Of a stretch of 44,352 bases of DNA, positions 1-8,338 are shown piece after piece. The DNA is from Lachnospiraceae bacterium (GTDB lineage: Bacteria; Bacillota; Clostridia; Lachnospirales; Lachnospiraceae), in contig JAKSSD010000015.1 in the NCBI GenBank assembly GCA_024403275.1, forward strand, positions 1-44,352. The letters are read 5' to 3'. Positions within the stretch are counted from its first letter, which is position 1. Each line of letters begins with the position of its first letter. Under the pieces are notes generated by a model. That model saw only the letters and a program-made list of their open reading frames with translations, did not search any database and had not been told where the DNA came from. The translations under genes were made by a program, and so were the position numbers.

Positions 1-2
1 GT

Positions 3-104
3 TGTATAAATTGTCACAGTTGTGAAAAGGTATGTCCTCAGACGATTCATATCCCAGAGGAACTTAAGAAGTTTGCAGTGAAGATGGGAAGAGTAATTTA
101 TTAA
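3..104 (+). CDS. C-terminal end of an Fe-S aldo/keto reductase (partial)
   Basis: Only the last 33 residues and the stop codon are present; the gene runs off the left edge. The visible part opens with a CxxCxxCxxxCP ferredoxin motif (cysteines at visible residues 1, 4, 7 and 11), the ligand set of a [4Fe-4S] cluster, followed by an IPEELKKF-type helix. In my knowledge this Cys motif followed by PQ-x-I-x-IPE is typical of the C-terminal tail of aldo/keto reductases that carry a small ferredoxin-like extension. The catalytic barrel cannot be seen, so another Fe-S oxidoreductase remains possible. A strong terminator follows 6 bases after the stop. Confidence 0.6.
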   Translation, partial: CINCHSCEKVCPQTIHIPEELKKFAVKMGRVIY

Positions 105-110
105 ATGTTG

Positions 111-151
111 CCCCTTGAGGAGATGATTAAAAGTCTTCTTAAGGGGTTTTT
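111..151 (+). terminator. Rho-independent terminator
   Basis: Arms at 111-123 and 134-146 pair over 13 positions (two G-U pairs), with a 10-base loop and a T5 tail. It closes the partial oxidoreductase gene. Confidence 0.9.
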
Positions 152-270
152 ATGTGGAAATATAGAATAAAATACTAGAGAATGTCATTAAGTTTGAAGT
201 GTGATAAAATGATTATGGTAATGATTAAAATTAAATAATTAGTAATAAAATTGAAAGGCTTAATTGGAAG

Positions 271-1413
271 ATGAATAAAAATATAGTGCCAGATAACTTC
301 ACAATGTCTATGGTTATAGTAGATAGTTTTCCTGTGATTTTTTTCTCAGGAACAGCAATACTTGTTGGAGTGATGCTTAAGAATCCAGTATTTATAATAG
401 GGGCTATCATCTCGGCTTTGTCTGGAATTCTTAAGGTATTATGGAAATTAATAGTGGTTAAGAAAAAGAAAAATGTTTGGCCATTATTTATCCAGATGAG
501 AATAGCTATGCCAATAGGTTTCGTATTAATGATTGCTGGTGTAATTATTTCGAGAAGAACAATTCACTTATTAGACGTATTTAAATATGTGACTGGATTT
601 CCACTTGTGATATTTTTTGGAATAGGTCTAGCATCCATGGTGGCCATGATGGTGCTTGCAATAACGCTAGATAGTAGTAAGGCTAAGAATAACTGGATTG
701 AGCAATTGGTAAATGGTATAGGACAGTTTAGTATATTTATAGGAGTATTAGCTTCCTTATATTTCCTTGATTATTATCATGCATGTAATTCGCTTGATGT
801 ATACAAGGAAACATATAATTATTCGCAGATTGAAGATAATAATGATTATATATATCTAAAGGGTATCGATAGTGACAAGCTTATTATATTCTACCAGGGT
901 GCCAAGGTGGAGCCTATGGCTTATATTCCGTCTCTTGTTGGTTTGAATCAAGAGGGCGTGGATGTGGTTATAGTTAAGTCACCTTATAATTTCGCTAATT
1001 TTAATTCCAATGGGGCTGATGAGATAATAGATATTTATGGAGATAAATATGAGGAGATTTATATAGCGGGCCATTCCTTTGGTGGCTTCGTAGCTTCAAG
1101 TTATGCAAGCAAGAATGCGGGTAAAATCGATGGTCTTATAATGGAGGGCGCATATTCAACTGATGATTTGACGAATAGCGGTCTTAAGGTATTATCGATG
1201 CAGGGAGAAAACGATAAAGTATTGCATAAAAACATTGCGGATAAATGTGACGCAAACCTGCCAGCTGATTATATGAAGGTTATTATAAATGGTGGCAATC
1301 ATAGCCAGTTTGGAGATTATGGTTTCCAGGCTAAAGATGGGGAGGCAACTATTACAAAAGAAGAGCAATGGGAAGAAATTAAAAATAATATTAAAATTTT
1401 TGTAACGAAATGA
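271..1413 (+). CDS. Membrane-anchored alpha/beta hydrolase
   Basis: This 380-residue protein has an N-terminal membrane part with about five hydrophobic segments (roughly residues 15-36, 40-62, 75-95, 105-132 and 145-168), then an outside or cytoplasmic alpha/beta hydrolase domain. The nucleophile elbow is GHSFGG with Ser269. Asp315 (GEND) and His344 (GGNH) complete a plausible triad. The layout fits the alpha/beta hydrolase_5 group (PF12695-like), whose members lack an assigned substrate. The start is the ATG 12 bases after GAAAGG at 253-258. It stands alone: a terminator lies upstream, and an ECF sigma operon begins 36 bases downstream with its own strong ribosome site. The domain call is firm; the substrate is unknown. 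Confidence 0.8.
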   Translation: MNKNIVPDNFTMSMVIVDSFPVIFFSGTAILVGVMLKNPVFIIGAIISALSGILKVLWKLIVVKKKKNVWPLFIQMRIAMPIGFVLMIAGVIISRRTIHLLDVFKYVTGFPLVIFFGIGLASMVAMMVLAITLDSSKAKNNWIEQLVNGIGQFSIFIGVLASLYFLDYYHACNSLDVYKETYNYSQIEDNNDYIYLKGIDSDKLIIFYQGAKVEPMAYIPSLVGLNQEGVDVVIVKSPYNFANFNSNGADEIIDIYGDKYEEIYIAGHSFGGFVASSYASKNAGKIDGLIMEGAYSTDDLTNSGLKVLSMQGENDKVLHKNIADKCDANLPADYMKVIINGGNHSQFGDYGFQAKDGEATITKEEQWEEIKNNIKIFVTK

Positions 1414-1449
1414 TATATAAGTAGGACTTATTAACAGAAAGGAGGTGGC

Positions 1450-1941
1450 ATGGTGAATATTGAAGAAGCATATGAGAAGTATTTTGGAACAGTATATGGA
1501 TATCTGTTCTCATTAACTGCTGGCAATCAGTATCTTGCAGAAGAACTGACTCAGGAAACATTTTATCGTGCCACGAACAAGATTAATGAGTTCAGAGGAG
1601 ACAGTAAAATGTCTACCTGGTTATGTCAGATTGCCAAATATGCTTTTTATCAGACAATAGATAAAGAAAAGAGACGTAAAGAAGTAACTTTAGATGAAGC
1701 AGTTGAAATTGCCATGGATGAAGAGATTGAGAAATCAATCGAGGAATCTGAAGGTAAGCTACATATTTACAGAGCCATTCAGGCATTAAAATCACCCATG
1801 AGAGATGTAGTGATGTTAAGACTTACAGGTGATCTAAGTTTCAAGGAAATTGGTGATGTAATGGGTCAGTCAGAAAACTGGGCGAGAGTTACATTTTATC
1901 GTGCTAAACAAATTCTCGGAAAGGAGCTTGGAAATGAATAA
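1450..1941 (+). CDS. ECF-type RNA polymerase sigma factor
   Basis: This 163-residue protein has the size of an ECF sigma factor. Residues 5-80 match sigma-70 region 2 (ELTQETFYRA, then a basic ..DKEKRRK stretch) and residues 105-155 match region 4 with a helix-turn-helix (DLSFKEIGDVMGQSENWARV). It should direct RNA polymerase to a small regulon, held in check by the zinc-finger protein encoded next. The ribosome site AAAGGAGG at 1438-1445 lies only 4 bases before ATG 1450 but 7 before an in-frame GTG at 1453, so translation may start one codon later. Its last bases overlap the anti-sigma gene by 8, which implies coupling. No target promoter could be recognised with confidence. Confidence 0.9.
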   Translation: MVNIEEAYEKYFGTVYGYLFSLTAGNQYLAEELTQETFYRATNKINEFRGDSKMSTWLCQIAKYAFYQTIDKEKRRKEVTLDEAVEIAMDEEIEKSIEESEGKLHIYRAIQALKSPMRDVVMLRLTGDLSFKEIGDVMGQSENWARVTFYRAKQILGKELGNE

Positions 1942-2221
1942 TATTGATTGTGAAATTATCATGGATTTACTTCCACTCTATGCCGACGGAATGGTAAGTA
2001 ATGATACAGGAGAGATTGTAGAAAGTCATTTGAAGGAATGTGAAGAGTGCCAAGAAATTTATAGACAAATGACCGGTAAGATAGATTTTTCCTTTGAGAA
2101 AAAACCTATGAAGAAGAGAAAATTAAAAAGAAAAAATATTCTTATTTTGATGGTACTTTTTTATATTCTGCTTCTGTTGCTTATTAACATAGCAGCGATT
2201 GCGTATATTGGTTTTATTTAA
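1934..2221 (+). CDS. Small zinc-finger anti-sigma factor, single membrane segment
   Basis: This is a 95-residue protein with an N-terminal zf-HC2-type anti-sigma zinc finger (Cys6, His32, Cys36, Cys39, the HxxxCxxC arrangement) and one C-terminal membrane segment at about 72-93, leaving almost nothing outside the cell. I chose ATG 1934 because AAGGAG lies at 1921-1926 and it gives the usual 8-base overlap with the sigma gene; an earlier in-frame ATG at 1901 lies deep inside the sigma gene and has no ribosome site. By family it should bind and inhibit the upstream ECF factor. Having no sensor domain, it probably relies on the two membrane proteins encoded downstream. Confidence 0.85.
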   Translation: MNNIDCEIIMDLLPLYADGMVSNDTGEIVESHLKECEECQEIYRQMTGKIDFSFEKKPMKKRKLKRKNILILMVLFYILLLLLINIAAIAYIGFI

Positions 2222-2233
2222 AGGGAGATAAAA

Positions 2234-3031
2234 GTGAGTAATTATAAAGATTGCAGTCTGGTTCAGAATTTGTTGCAATTATATAAAGATGATCTGCTTA
2301 GTCAAAAATCCATTGATTATGTAGAGAAGCATTTATCAGAATGTGATAAATGCAGAAAGGCTTTAGAAGAACTTGAACAGACTAGATTATTAGAAAGTGA
2401 AAAAGAGAAAACAAATGATAAATTGTTAAAGCGTGCTCTTAGAAAATGGAAGTACGAATTAATAGGATTTGTTTTGGGAATAATAATTGTTGTAATAGCT
2501 ATTATTTCTTTGATGTTTGTGCCAACTATTATAAATATAACTGGTCATGTAAATGTTACAGCGGACTCACCAGCAGACTATGGAAAGCAAAAATTCAAGG
2601 GATTTTCTGAGCTTTTATTGTTCCCGGAAAATGTAGAAATAAATGGTGAGATAACTGATTATTATTATCATTGTGAGGGTGAGAGAATCTATCAGAATTA
2701 TCAGATTTATCTAGAAGTACAATATGATGCTAATGCATATGAAGAAGAGAAGGATAGATTAAATAGCATTTATAACGATAAGACAATGAGAAATAGCAAG
2801 TATACTGAAGATGAATTTATACTTCCAGCAGTTTATACAATGCTTTATGCAGATGCTTATGAGTATGCTTTATTAGATGATGAGAATAGATCAGTTATGT
2901 ATATTTATCTTCAGGGTATAAATAGGAATGAGATTATGTTTGATAAGGATTATCTTCCAAAATCTTATGGTAGATCAGGAAACAGTTATGAAACTGAGAG
3001 AAAGCCTTATAGCATATATCCTGAAGGGTAA
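2234..3031 (+). CDS. Zinc-finger membrane protein with extracytoplasmic domain (anti-sigma-like)
   Basis: This 265-residue protein starts at a GTG preceded by AAGGGAG. It has an N-terminal zinc finger (Cys7, His33, Cys37, Cys40), a linker, one membrane helix at about residues 76-100 and a roughly 160-residue domain outside the membrane. The zinc finger marks it as a second candidate anti-sigma factor in the operon. The outer domain shares a residue pattern with the next gene product (FPE/D near its start, a Y-H/Y-rich strand, YALL, and K-x-YLP near its end), so the two are paralogues over this part. I do not recognise the outer domain as a named family. Function as a sensor is inference from position. 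Confidence 0.75.
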   Translation: MSNYKDCSLVQNLLQLYKDDLLSQKSIDYVEKHLSECDKCRKALEELEQTRLLESEKEKTNDKLLKRALRKWKYELIGFVLGIIIVVIAIISLMFVPTIINITGHVNVTADSPADYGKQKFKGFSELLLFPENVEINGEITDYYYHCEGERIYQNYQIYLEVQYDANAYEEEKDRLNSIYNDKTMRNSKYTEDEFILPAVYTMLYADAYEYALLDDENRSVMYIYLQGINRNEIMFDKDYLPKSYGRSGNSYETERKPYSIYPEG

Positions 3032-3045
3032 AAAAGAGGATTATT

Positions 3046-4005
3046 ATGGCGAGTAATAAAAAGGTTGCAAAAATAAAAAGTAAGAAAATTATTACAGGAA
3101 TAATTATTGGTATAGTTTTAGCCGGATTAACAGTATTTACACTTGTTTTTGTATTGTTAGTTTTATTTATAGCGGGCCCACCTGCGAAGGTTACTAAGGA
3201 TATTAATGATTATTCAAAGATTTATGAGGAGATGGGAGTTCAGTCAGGCCTTATCGTATTTCCAGATGAGATATCGGCAAATGCCAGCGACGTGAAGTTT
3301 TATCACTATTATCGTGATACATTATTTGATCCTACTGTCGAGACGTTTTTACAGTGCACTTACTCTGATGAGGAATACGCAAAAGAGATTGGCAGATTGG
3401 AGAATGCCCATAAAACATATAGCGGCAGAACGGAATATTTACAAAAGGATAAGAAAAACAGATTTAATTACCCAGCATATATAGCTATTGATTATGCACC
3501 AATTTCTTATGAATATGCCCTGTTAACAGGAGATAATCAGATAACATATTTCTTTGTGATGTTTAAAAATAATACACATACAGATAAGAAATATTTACCT
3601 AATGATTTCATGGTGGATAAGACACCGGAAAGCTCATATGATGTGGATTATAGTATTTATATAGTGAGTGAGTCTGGATATTCAAGAGATTTAGATTATA
3701 CAAAGGATGAGTATATTACAGTTACCAATTGCCATTATAAGGAAGTTGGAGATTATGCGGAAAGCTTCTTAGTAAGGACTGAATATAATGAAAGAAATGA
3801 AGAAATAATCACCTCTTATGAATATTCATATCCATGGACAGATAATAATTCAGAGAATCCAGATGTGGATGAGTACCATGATTTGGATGGTTATGAGTTC
3901 GTTTCATTAGATATTAACTACGATACAAAAGAAGCTTATATTGAGTATAAGGTTAATGGGGAGAATGAGATTTTAACAGTAAAAATACCTGATGGGGAGA
4001 AATAG
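3046..4005 (+). CDS. Membrane protein with the same extracytoplasmic domain, no zinc finger
   Basis: This 319-residue protein has a basic N-terminus, one strongly hydrophobic helix at about residues 15-43 and a long outer domain. The region around residues 60-190 resembles the outer domain of the preceding protein (FPDEI, FYHYY, LQCTYSDEEYAKEIGRLEN, YEYALL, KKYLP), but the zinc finger is absent and about 130 extra residues follow. It lies 14 bases after the preceding gene with GAGG before the ATG, so it belongs to the sigma operon. A likely role is a partner or signal receptor for the anti-sigma complex; this is inferred from context only. Confidence 0.65.
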   Translation: MASNKKVAKIKSKKIITGIIIGIVLAGLTVFTLVFVLLVLFIAGPPAKVTKDINDYSKIYEEMGVQSGLIVFPDEISANASDVKFYHYYRDTLFDPTVETFLQCTYSDEEYAKEIGRLENAHKTYSGRTEYLQKDKKNRFNYPAYIAIDYAPISYEYALLTGDNQITYFFVMFKNNTHTDKKYLPNDFMVDKTPESSYDVDYSIYIVSESGYSRDLDYTKDEYITVTNCHYKEVGDYAESFLVRTEYNERNEEIITSYEYSYPWTDNNSENPDVDEYHDLDGYEFVSLDINYDTKEAYIEYKVNGENEILTVKIPDGEK

Positions 4006-4006
4006 A

Positions 4007-4627
4007 ATGAAGAGCAGGGAAGAAGCATTAAAATATGGATTATCCTTTAAAGGAAGTTATCAAGAAGCTCCTTTTCATGATCCGAACTGGCAACTCGTAA
4101 GATATAAAGCGAATAAAAAAGCATTTCTATGGACCTATGAAAAAGATGGATTTATCAATCTCAATGTTAAGACGGATCCAGAATGGAGAGATTTTTGGCG
4201 TGGAAGATATGAGGCAGTTAAACCTGGTTATCATCAGAATAAGGAACACTGGAATACTATAGTTCTTGATGGAAGTATACCTGATGAGGAAATCAAAAGA
4301 ATGATAGCCGAAAGTTATGACCTGATAGCAGATAGTCCAAGCAAAAGAATCTATGAGGCAGTTAAGAAGATTCCAAAAGGAAAGGTAGCGACATACGGCA
4401 AAGTGGCAGAGATGGCAGGAGATAAGAAAATGGCCAGGGCGGTTGGAAATGCTCTCCATAAGAATCCTGATCCAGATTCTATTCCTTGTTATAGAGTAGT
4501 TAATTCAAAGGGTGAACTTGCAGGTGAATTCGCTTTTGGTGGAAAAGGAGCACAAGCAAAGCTTTTAATGGCTGACGGAATAGAGGTAATTGATGGTAAA
4601 GTGGATTTGAAAAAATATGGGATATAA
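4007..4627 (+). CDS. YjbR/MmcQ domain fused to an MGMT-type DNA alkyltransferase
   Basis: This 206-residue protein has two parts. Residues 1-100 look like the YjbR/MmcQ fold (FKGSYQEAPFHDPNWQLVRY, KKAFLWTYEKDGFINLNVKTDPE). Residues 110-206 are an O6-methylguanine-DNA methyltransferase domain with its helix-turn-helix (KGKVATYGKVAEMAG), the active-site PCYRVV containing Cys161, and the SKGELAGEFAFGG loop. Because the acceptor Cys is kept, this is not an alkyltransferase-like protein with Trp at that position, and suicidal repair of alkylated guanine is expected. The usual PCHRV His is Tyr here. I chose ATG 4007 over an upstream ATG at 3992 because GGGGAG is at 3993-3998. The stop of the preceding gene is 1 base before the start, so it is probably cotranscribed. 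Confidence 0.85.
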   Translation: MKSREEALKYGLSFKGSYQEAPFHDPNWQLVRYKANKKAFLWTYEKDGFINLNVKTDPEWRDFWRGRYEAVKPGYHQNKEHWNTIVLDGSIPDEEIKRMIAESYDLIADSPSKRIYEAVKKIPKGKVATYGKVAEMAGDKKMARAVGNALHKNPDPDSIPCYRVVNSKGELAGEFAFGGKGAQAKLLMADGIEVIDGKVDLKKYGI

Positions 4628-4758
4628 ATTTACAATTTTCAGACCTTAAATCTCCTATTATTTATTAAGCTTAAAAATGTATAACTAATATAGGCTTATT
4701 TGTTTGTAAAGAACAAAAAATATTGCAAAGTTATGTAAACTATACGGAGGTTATTGAA

Positions 4759-6753
4759 ATGATTTATTACGTTGATGCCAATGCACTTCGTGCTGGAAAT
4801 GGAAGCAAGGAAGCACCATTTAAATTAATTAATGATGCAGCCAAAATAGCAGTAGCTGGTGACGAGATTGTTGTAGCTGATGGTATTTACAGAGAATATG
4901 TAGACCCTGTAAATGCTGGTAGAGAGGATGCCAGAATTACTTATAGATCTGAAAATCCTTTGGGTGCAGTTATAACTGGTGGTGAAGTTATAAAAAACTG
5001 GCAGCAGTATCAAAAAGATGTATGGGTATGTAGAGTGCCTAACAGCTTATTTAACGGATATAATCCATATACAATTTTTGTATATGGTGACTGGTATTTT
5101 GCAAAGGCAGACAAGCATATTGGATGCGTATATGTAAATGATAAGGCACTTTACGAAGCTTCGTCACTTGAGGATGTGATTAAAGCAGAGATATATCCTT
5201 GCAGCTGGGTTCCAGAAGAATCAAAATATAAATGGTATACAACTCAGGATGAGGAAACAGACGAAACAATTATTTATGCTAATTTTAATGGCAAGAATCC
5301 AAATGAAGAGAATGTTGAAATTAATGTGAGAAGAAGATGTTTCTTCCCAACAAAGACAGGTGTTAACTATATTACAGTGACTGGATTTAACATTAATAAA
5401 GCAGCGACTAACTGGGCACCACCTGCCGCTTTTCAGGAGGGAATGATTGGACCTCATTGGAGCAAGGGCTGGATTATTGAGGACTGCGAGATTTCTAATA
5501 GTAAATGTGCAGGTATTTCACTTGGTAAATATTTAGATCCGGAGAATGACCATTATTTCACATATAAATATTTCAAGAGCCCAACTCAGATGGAAAGAGA
5601 TGCTGTTTGCCGTGGTCAGTATCATGGCTGGCTTAAGGAAAATATTGGTGGTCACATAATCAGAAGAAATAATATTCATCACTGTGAGCAGGGTGGAATT
5701 ATCGGACGTATGGGTGGCGTATTCAGCTTGATTGAAGATAATCATATTCATCATATTAATAACATGATGGAACTTGGAGGAGCTGAAATCGCTGGTATCA
5801 AAATGCATGCAGCCATTGATGTAGTAATGAGAAGAAATTACATTCATCATTGCACAATGGGTATCTGGTGTGACTGGGAAGCTCAGGGTACAAGAATCAC
5901 TCAGAATTTACTTCATGACAATCAGAAGCCTGCATTTTCTGAACGTCTTAAAGGCGGTATGATGAGTCAGGATTTATTCGTAGAAGTAAGTCACGGCCCA
6001 ACACTTGTTGATAATAACATTCTTCTTTCAGAAGTAAGTATGAGACTTGCAACTCAGTCAGTTGCTATGGTTCACAACTTGATTTGTGGCTCAATATCCT
6101 GCGTAGGAGCAGGTACAACATGGAGATACACTCCATATCATATGCCACATAGAACAGAAGTTATGGGATTTATGACTATTCTTCATGGTGATGACAGATT
6201 CTATAATAATATATTCGTACAGAAATGGGATTCAGCAGATGTTGAGATTCCAAATGATAACAGAGATTTTATTGAAATAGAGAACCGTGTAGCAGGAACA
6301 GGTGTATTTGACGGATTCCCTAATGAGAAGGAATGGCTTGATCAGTTTGATTTTACTAAGCCTGCTAATATGGCTGAGCTTGAACCAGTTCATTTTGGAT
6401 ATCTTCCAGTATGGACAGAAGGTAATGCATATCTTAATGGTGCAAAGGCTTGTTGCAAGGAAGTAAATGCATTTGTAAATGATGCAGCAGACATCAAGGT
6501 TGAACTTGTAGAGAAAGATGGAAGTCTTTATCTTGATACTAATATCTATGATGTTATCGGAGAATTTGAGAACAGAATGGTCAATTCAGATATTCTTGGT
6601 AACGCATTTGAGCCACAGCAGAGATTTGAAAGTGCTGATGGAACTGAAATAATATTTGATAAAGACTATTTCGATGAGCATCGTGGAGCAAAGGTAATTC
6701 CTGGACCACTTGCCGACAAGAAAGATTTATGTAAACCAGTATACACGTTTTAA
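4759..6753 (+). CDS. GH120-type beta-xylosidase (right-handed beta-helix)
   Basis: This 664-residue protein without a signal peptide matches what I know of family GH120, typified by the Thermoanaerobacterium beta-xylosidase. It has an N-terminal beta-helix start (YVDANALRAGNGSKEAPFK), the block W-APPAAFQEGMIGPHWSKGW, and the two active-site blocks CDWEAQGTR and FVEVSHGP. By analogy, Asp372 would be the nucleophile and Glu409 the acid/base. Between them about 14 extra residues (ERLKGGMMSQ region) are present relative to the reference spacing I remember. It should cleave xylo-oligosaccharides in the cytoplasm. ATG 4759 is chosen because GGAGG sits 8 bases upstream; an in-frame ATG at 4723 lacks a site. 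It is a single gene closed by a terminator. Confidence 0.85.
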   Translation: MIYYVDANALRAGNGSKEAPFKLINDAAKIAVAGDEIVVADGIYREYVDPVNAGREDARITYRSENPLGAVITGGEVIKNWQQYQKDVWVCRVPNSLFNGYNPYTIFVYGDWYFAKADKHIGCVYVNDKALYEASSLEDVIKAEIYPCSWVPEESKYKWYTTQDEETDETIIYANFNGKNPNEENVEINVRRRCFFPTKTGVNYITVTGFNINKAATNWAPPAAFQEGMIGPHWSKGWIIEDCEISNSKCAGISLGKYLDPENDHYFTYKYFKSPTQMERDAVCRGQYHGWLKENIGGHIIRRNNIHHCEQGGIIGRMGGVFSLIEDNHIHHINNMMELGGAEIAGIKMHAAIDVVMRRNYIHHCTMGIWCDWEAQGTRITQNLLHDNQKPAFSERLKGGMMSQDLFVEVSHGPTLVDNNILLSEVSMRLATQSVAMVHNLICGSISCVGAGTTWRYTPYHMPHRTEVMGFMTILHGDDRFYNNIFVQKWDSADVEIPNDNRDFIEIENRVAGTGVFDGFPNEKEWLDQFDFTKPANMAELEPVHFGYLPVWTEGNAYLNGAKACCKEVNAFVNDAADIKVELVEKDGSLYLDTNIYDVIGEFENRMVNSDILGNAFEPQQRFESADGTEIIFDKDYFDEHRGAKVIPGPLADKKDLCKPVYTF

Positions 6754-6764
6754 ATAAACATTAA

Positions 6765-6826
6765 ACGGGGGATGACGATCTTGGTCCATTTTGAAAGAAT
6801 GGTCAAAAAATCACCCCCGTATTTTT
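6765..6826 (+). terminator. Terminator after the GH120 gene, with internal hairpin
   Basis: ACGGGGG (6765-6771) pairs with CCCCCGT (6814-6820), extended by TGA/TCA past one bulged A, and is followed by ATTTTT. The loop holds a second inverted repeat (CCATT/AATGG). It also carries the string GGTCCATTTTGAAAG, which recurs in the tandem repeat near 15.09 kb. Confidence 0.85.
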
Positions 6827-6869
6827 ATGCTTTGAAATCATGAAAATTAAAATCAGCTTATTATTTTAT

Positions 6870-6897
6870 TTGACAGATAAATTGATTATAATAATAC
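6870..6897 (+). promoter_or_regulatory. Possible sigma-A promoter before yfcE-like gene
   Basis: A perfect TTGACA at 6870-6875 is followed after 16 bases by TAATAC at 6892-6897. The -10 is poor, so the exact box is uncertain. Confidence 0.4.
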
Positions 6898-6922
6898 GAG
6901 ATAAAAGAACGAGAAATAGCTT

Positions 6923-6997
6923 ATGAAAAAAGACAGACTTATCAAAGGGTGTTCAGCGTGGCAAAAGGAACGTCCCCACTGCAAGGAGGAAATATGA
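6923..6997 (+). CDS. Possible 24-codon upstream open frame overlapping the yfcE-like start
   Basis: An ATG at 6923 opens a 24-residue frame (MKKDRLIKGC...) whose TGA at 6995-6997 overlaps the ATG of the phosphodiesterase gene as ATGA. No convincing ribosome site precedes it. The frame runs through the ACGTCCCCAC element. It could couple translation to the next gene or be chance. Confidence 0.2.
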   Translation: MKKDRLIKGCSAWQKERPHCKEEI

Positions 6998-7536
6998 GAA
7001 TTATGGTTGCTTCAGACCTTCATGGGTCTGCATATTATTGTGAAAAAGTGCTTGAATGCTTCAAGGAAGAGAAGGCGGATCGACTCTTGCTTCTTGGCGA
7101 TCTTTTATATCATGGACCAAGAAATAATCTGCCAACAGGTTATGATCCTAAGGCAGTAATAGAGCTTCTAAATGAAGCTAAAGAAAATCTCATGTGTGTA
7201 AGAGGAAACTGTGATGCAGAAGTGGATCAGATGGTTCTTAAGTTTCCTATTATGGCGGATTATTGTGTGATTCCAATGGGAGAGCAGCTTATATATGCGA
7301 CACATGGGCATATCTATAATGAGAATAATATGCCTCCTCTTAAGACAGGGGATATATTACTTCATGGACATACACATATTCCTAAATGTGTTGATGTTAA
7401 TGGAATTAAGGTAATGAATCCAGGCTCTGCTTCTTTGCCAAAGGAAGATAGTCATCATGGATATATGATTATAGATGATGGGCATTTTGAATGGAAGGAT
7501 TTCGATGGTAATGTGATTTCCGTCGAAAAATTATAG
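6994..7536 (+). CDS. YfcE-type metallophosphodiesterase
   Basis: This 180-residue protein is close to the length of E. coli YfcE. It carries the full calcineurin-like metal motif series: ASDLHG (residues 6-11), LGDLLYHGP, GNCD, ATHGH and HGHTH. These ligate two metal ions and define the YfcE/MJ0936 phosphoesterase group, which hydrolyses phosphodiesters in vitro. The start is the ATG following AAGGAGGA at 6983-6990; frames starting further upstream have no such site. The next gene begins 1 base after its stop, so the two are one operon. The natural substrate is unknown. Confidence 0.9.
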   Translation: MRIMVASDLHGSAYYCEKVLECFKEEKADRLLLLGDLLYHGPRNNLPTGYDPKAVIELLNEAKENLMCVRGNCDAEVDQMVLKFPIMADYCVIPMGEQLIYATHGHIYNENNMPPLKTGDILLHGHTHIPKCVDVNGIKVMNPGSASLPKEDSHHGYMIIDDGHFEWKDFDGNVISVEKL

Positions 7537-7537
7537 A

Positions 7538-8284
7538 ATGAAGAAGTTATTATTTGTTTTATTGTTAATAATGTCTATGCTTAGTTTCTTATATGGAATT
7601 ATGGTAATGTTTGGTGGTACAGGAACCTTCTTTTTTGTGATTTGGATTATGATTGCCATAGCATTAACTGGTCTTGCTTTCTTGGTAAAGTTTGATGTTT
7701 TCAAAAAGATTCCTAAACCTGTACGCATTATTGGATTAATAACTGGAAGTTTGGGTGTTCTTGTATTGCTCTTTGTTATGGGACTAGTATTAAGTGGATT
7801 CACTCAGACAGGCAAGGATAATCTGGATGTTATTATAGTGCTTGGTGCACAGGTTCATAAGACAAGACCGAGTGTAGTATTACAATACAGGCTTGATAAG
7901 GCAGTTGAATATCTAAATGATAATCCTAATACTATATGTATAGTTTCTGGCGGTCAGGGACCAGATGAACCCTTTTCAGAAGGATATGGAATGAGTGAAT
8001 ATCTTAAGAATAAGGGTATAGATGAGAGTAGAATTATTATTGAAGACAAATCTACCAGCACTAAGGAGAATATTATTTATAGCAGAAGATTCATAGAAGA
8101 TGGCGCTAGTGTAGGAATAGTAACTAATAATTTTCATATGTATAGAGCATTGAAGGTAGCCAAGAAACAAGGACTTGAAAATGCTAGCGGAATTGCAGCA
8201 TATTCGGTCTGGACATTTCTTCCTAACAATGTGTTGAGAGAGGTGTTTGGCGTTATCAAGTATTTCATATTTGGTGAAATATAA
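7538..8284 (+). CDS. YdcF/SanA-family membrane protein (DUF218)
   Basis: This 248-residue protein has three hydrophobic segments (about residues 3-23, 28-50 and 66-90) followed by a DUF218 domain: the VIIVLGAQV start, SGGQGPDEPFSE, E-Y-L--GI, STSTKEN and the VTNNFHMYRAL block. The family includes E. coli YdcF, SanA and ElyC, linked to envelope processes but without an agreed reaction. There is no clear ribosome site, and the ATG lies 1 base after the stop of the phosphodiesterase gene, so translation is probably coupled. Confidence 0.85.
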   Translation: MKKLLFVLLLIMSMLSFLYGIMVMFGGTGTFFFVIWIMIAIALTGLAFLVKFDVFKKIPKPVRIIGLITGSLGVLVLLFVMGLVLSGFTQTGKDNLDVIIVLGAQVHKTRPSVVLQYRLDKAVEYLNDNPNTICIVSGGQGPDEPFSEGYGMSEYLKNKGIDESRIIIEDKSTSTKENIIYSRRFIEDGASVGIVTNNFHMYRALKVAKKQGLENASGIAAYSVWTFLPNNVLREVFGVIKYFIFGEI

Positions 8285-8304
8285 AAACATAGATTACAAA
8301 TAGA

Positions 8305-8316
8305 GGGGACGTCCCC
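8305..8316. repeat. 12-bp palindrome GGGGACGTCCCC
   Basis: A perfect palindrome lies between two genes. Its ACGTCCCCAC half recurs exactly at 6970-6979, just before another gene start. It resembles short GGGACG-type elements seen in intergenic DNA of clostridia; whether it is a protein site or a repeat remnant cannot be decided here. Confidence 0.45.
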
Positions 8317-8338
8317 ACGGAAAAGCCGGGAGATTATT

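Noticed and set aside
4127-8290. Several minus-strand open frames of 60-110 codons opposite the methyltransferase, xylosidase, phosphodiesterase and YdcF genes
   Set aside because: Each is antisense to a well-supported gene, without a ribosome site or recognisable domain.
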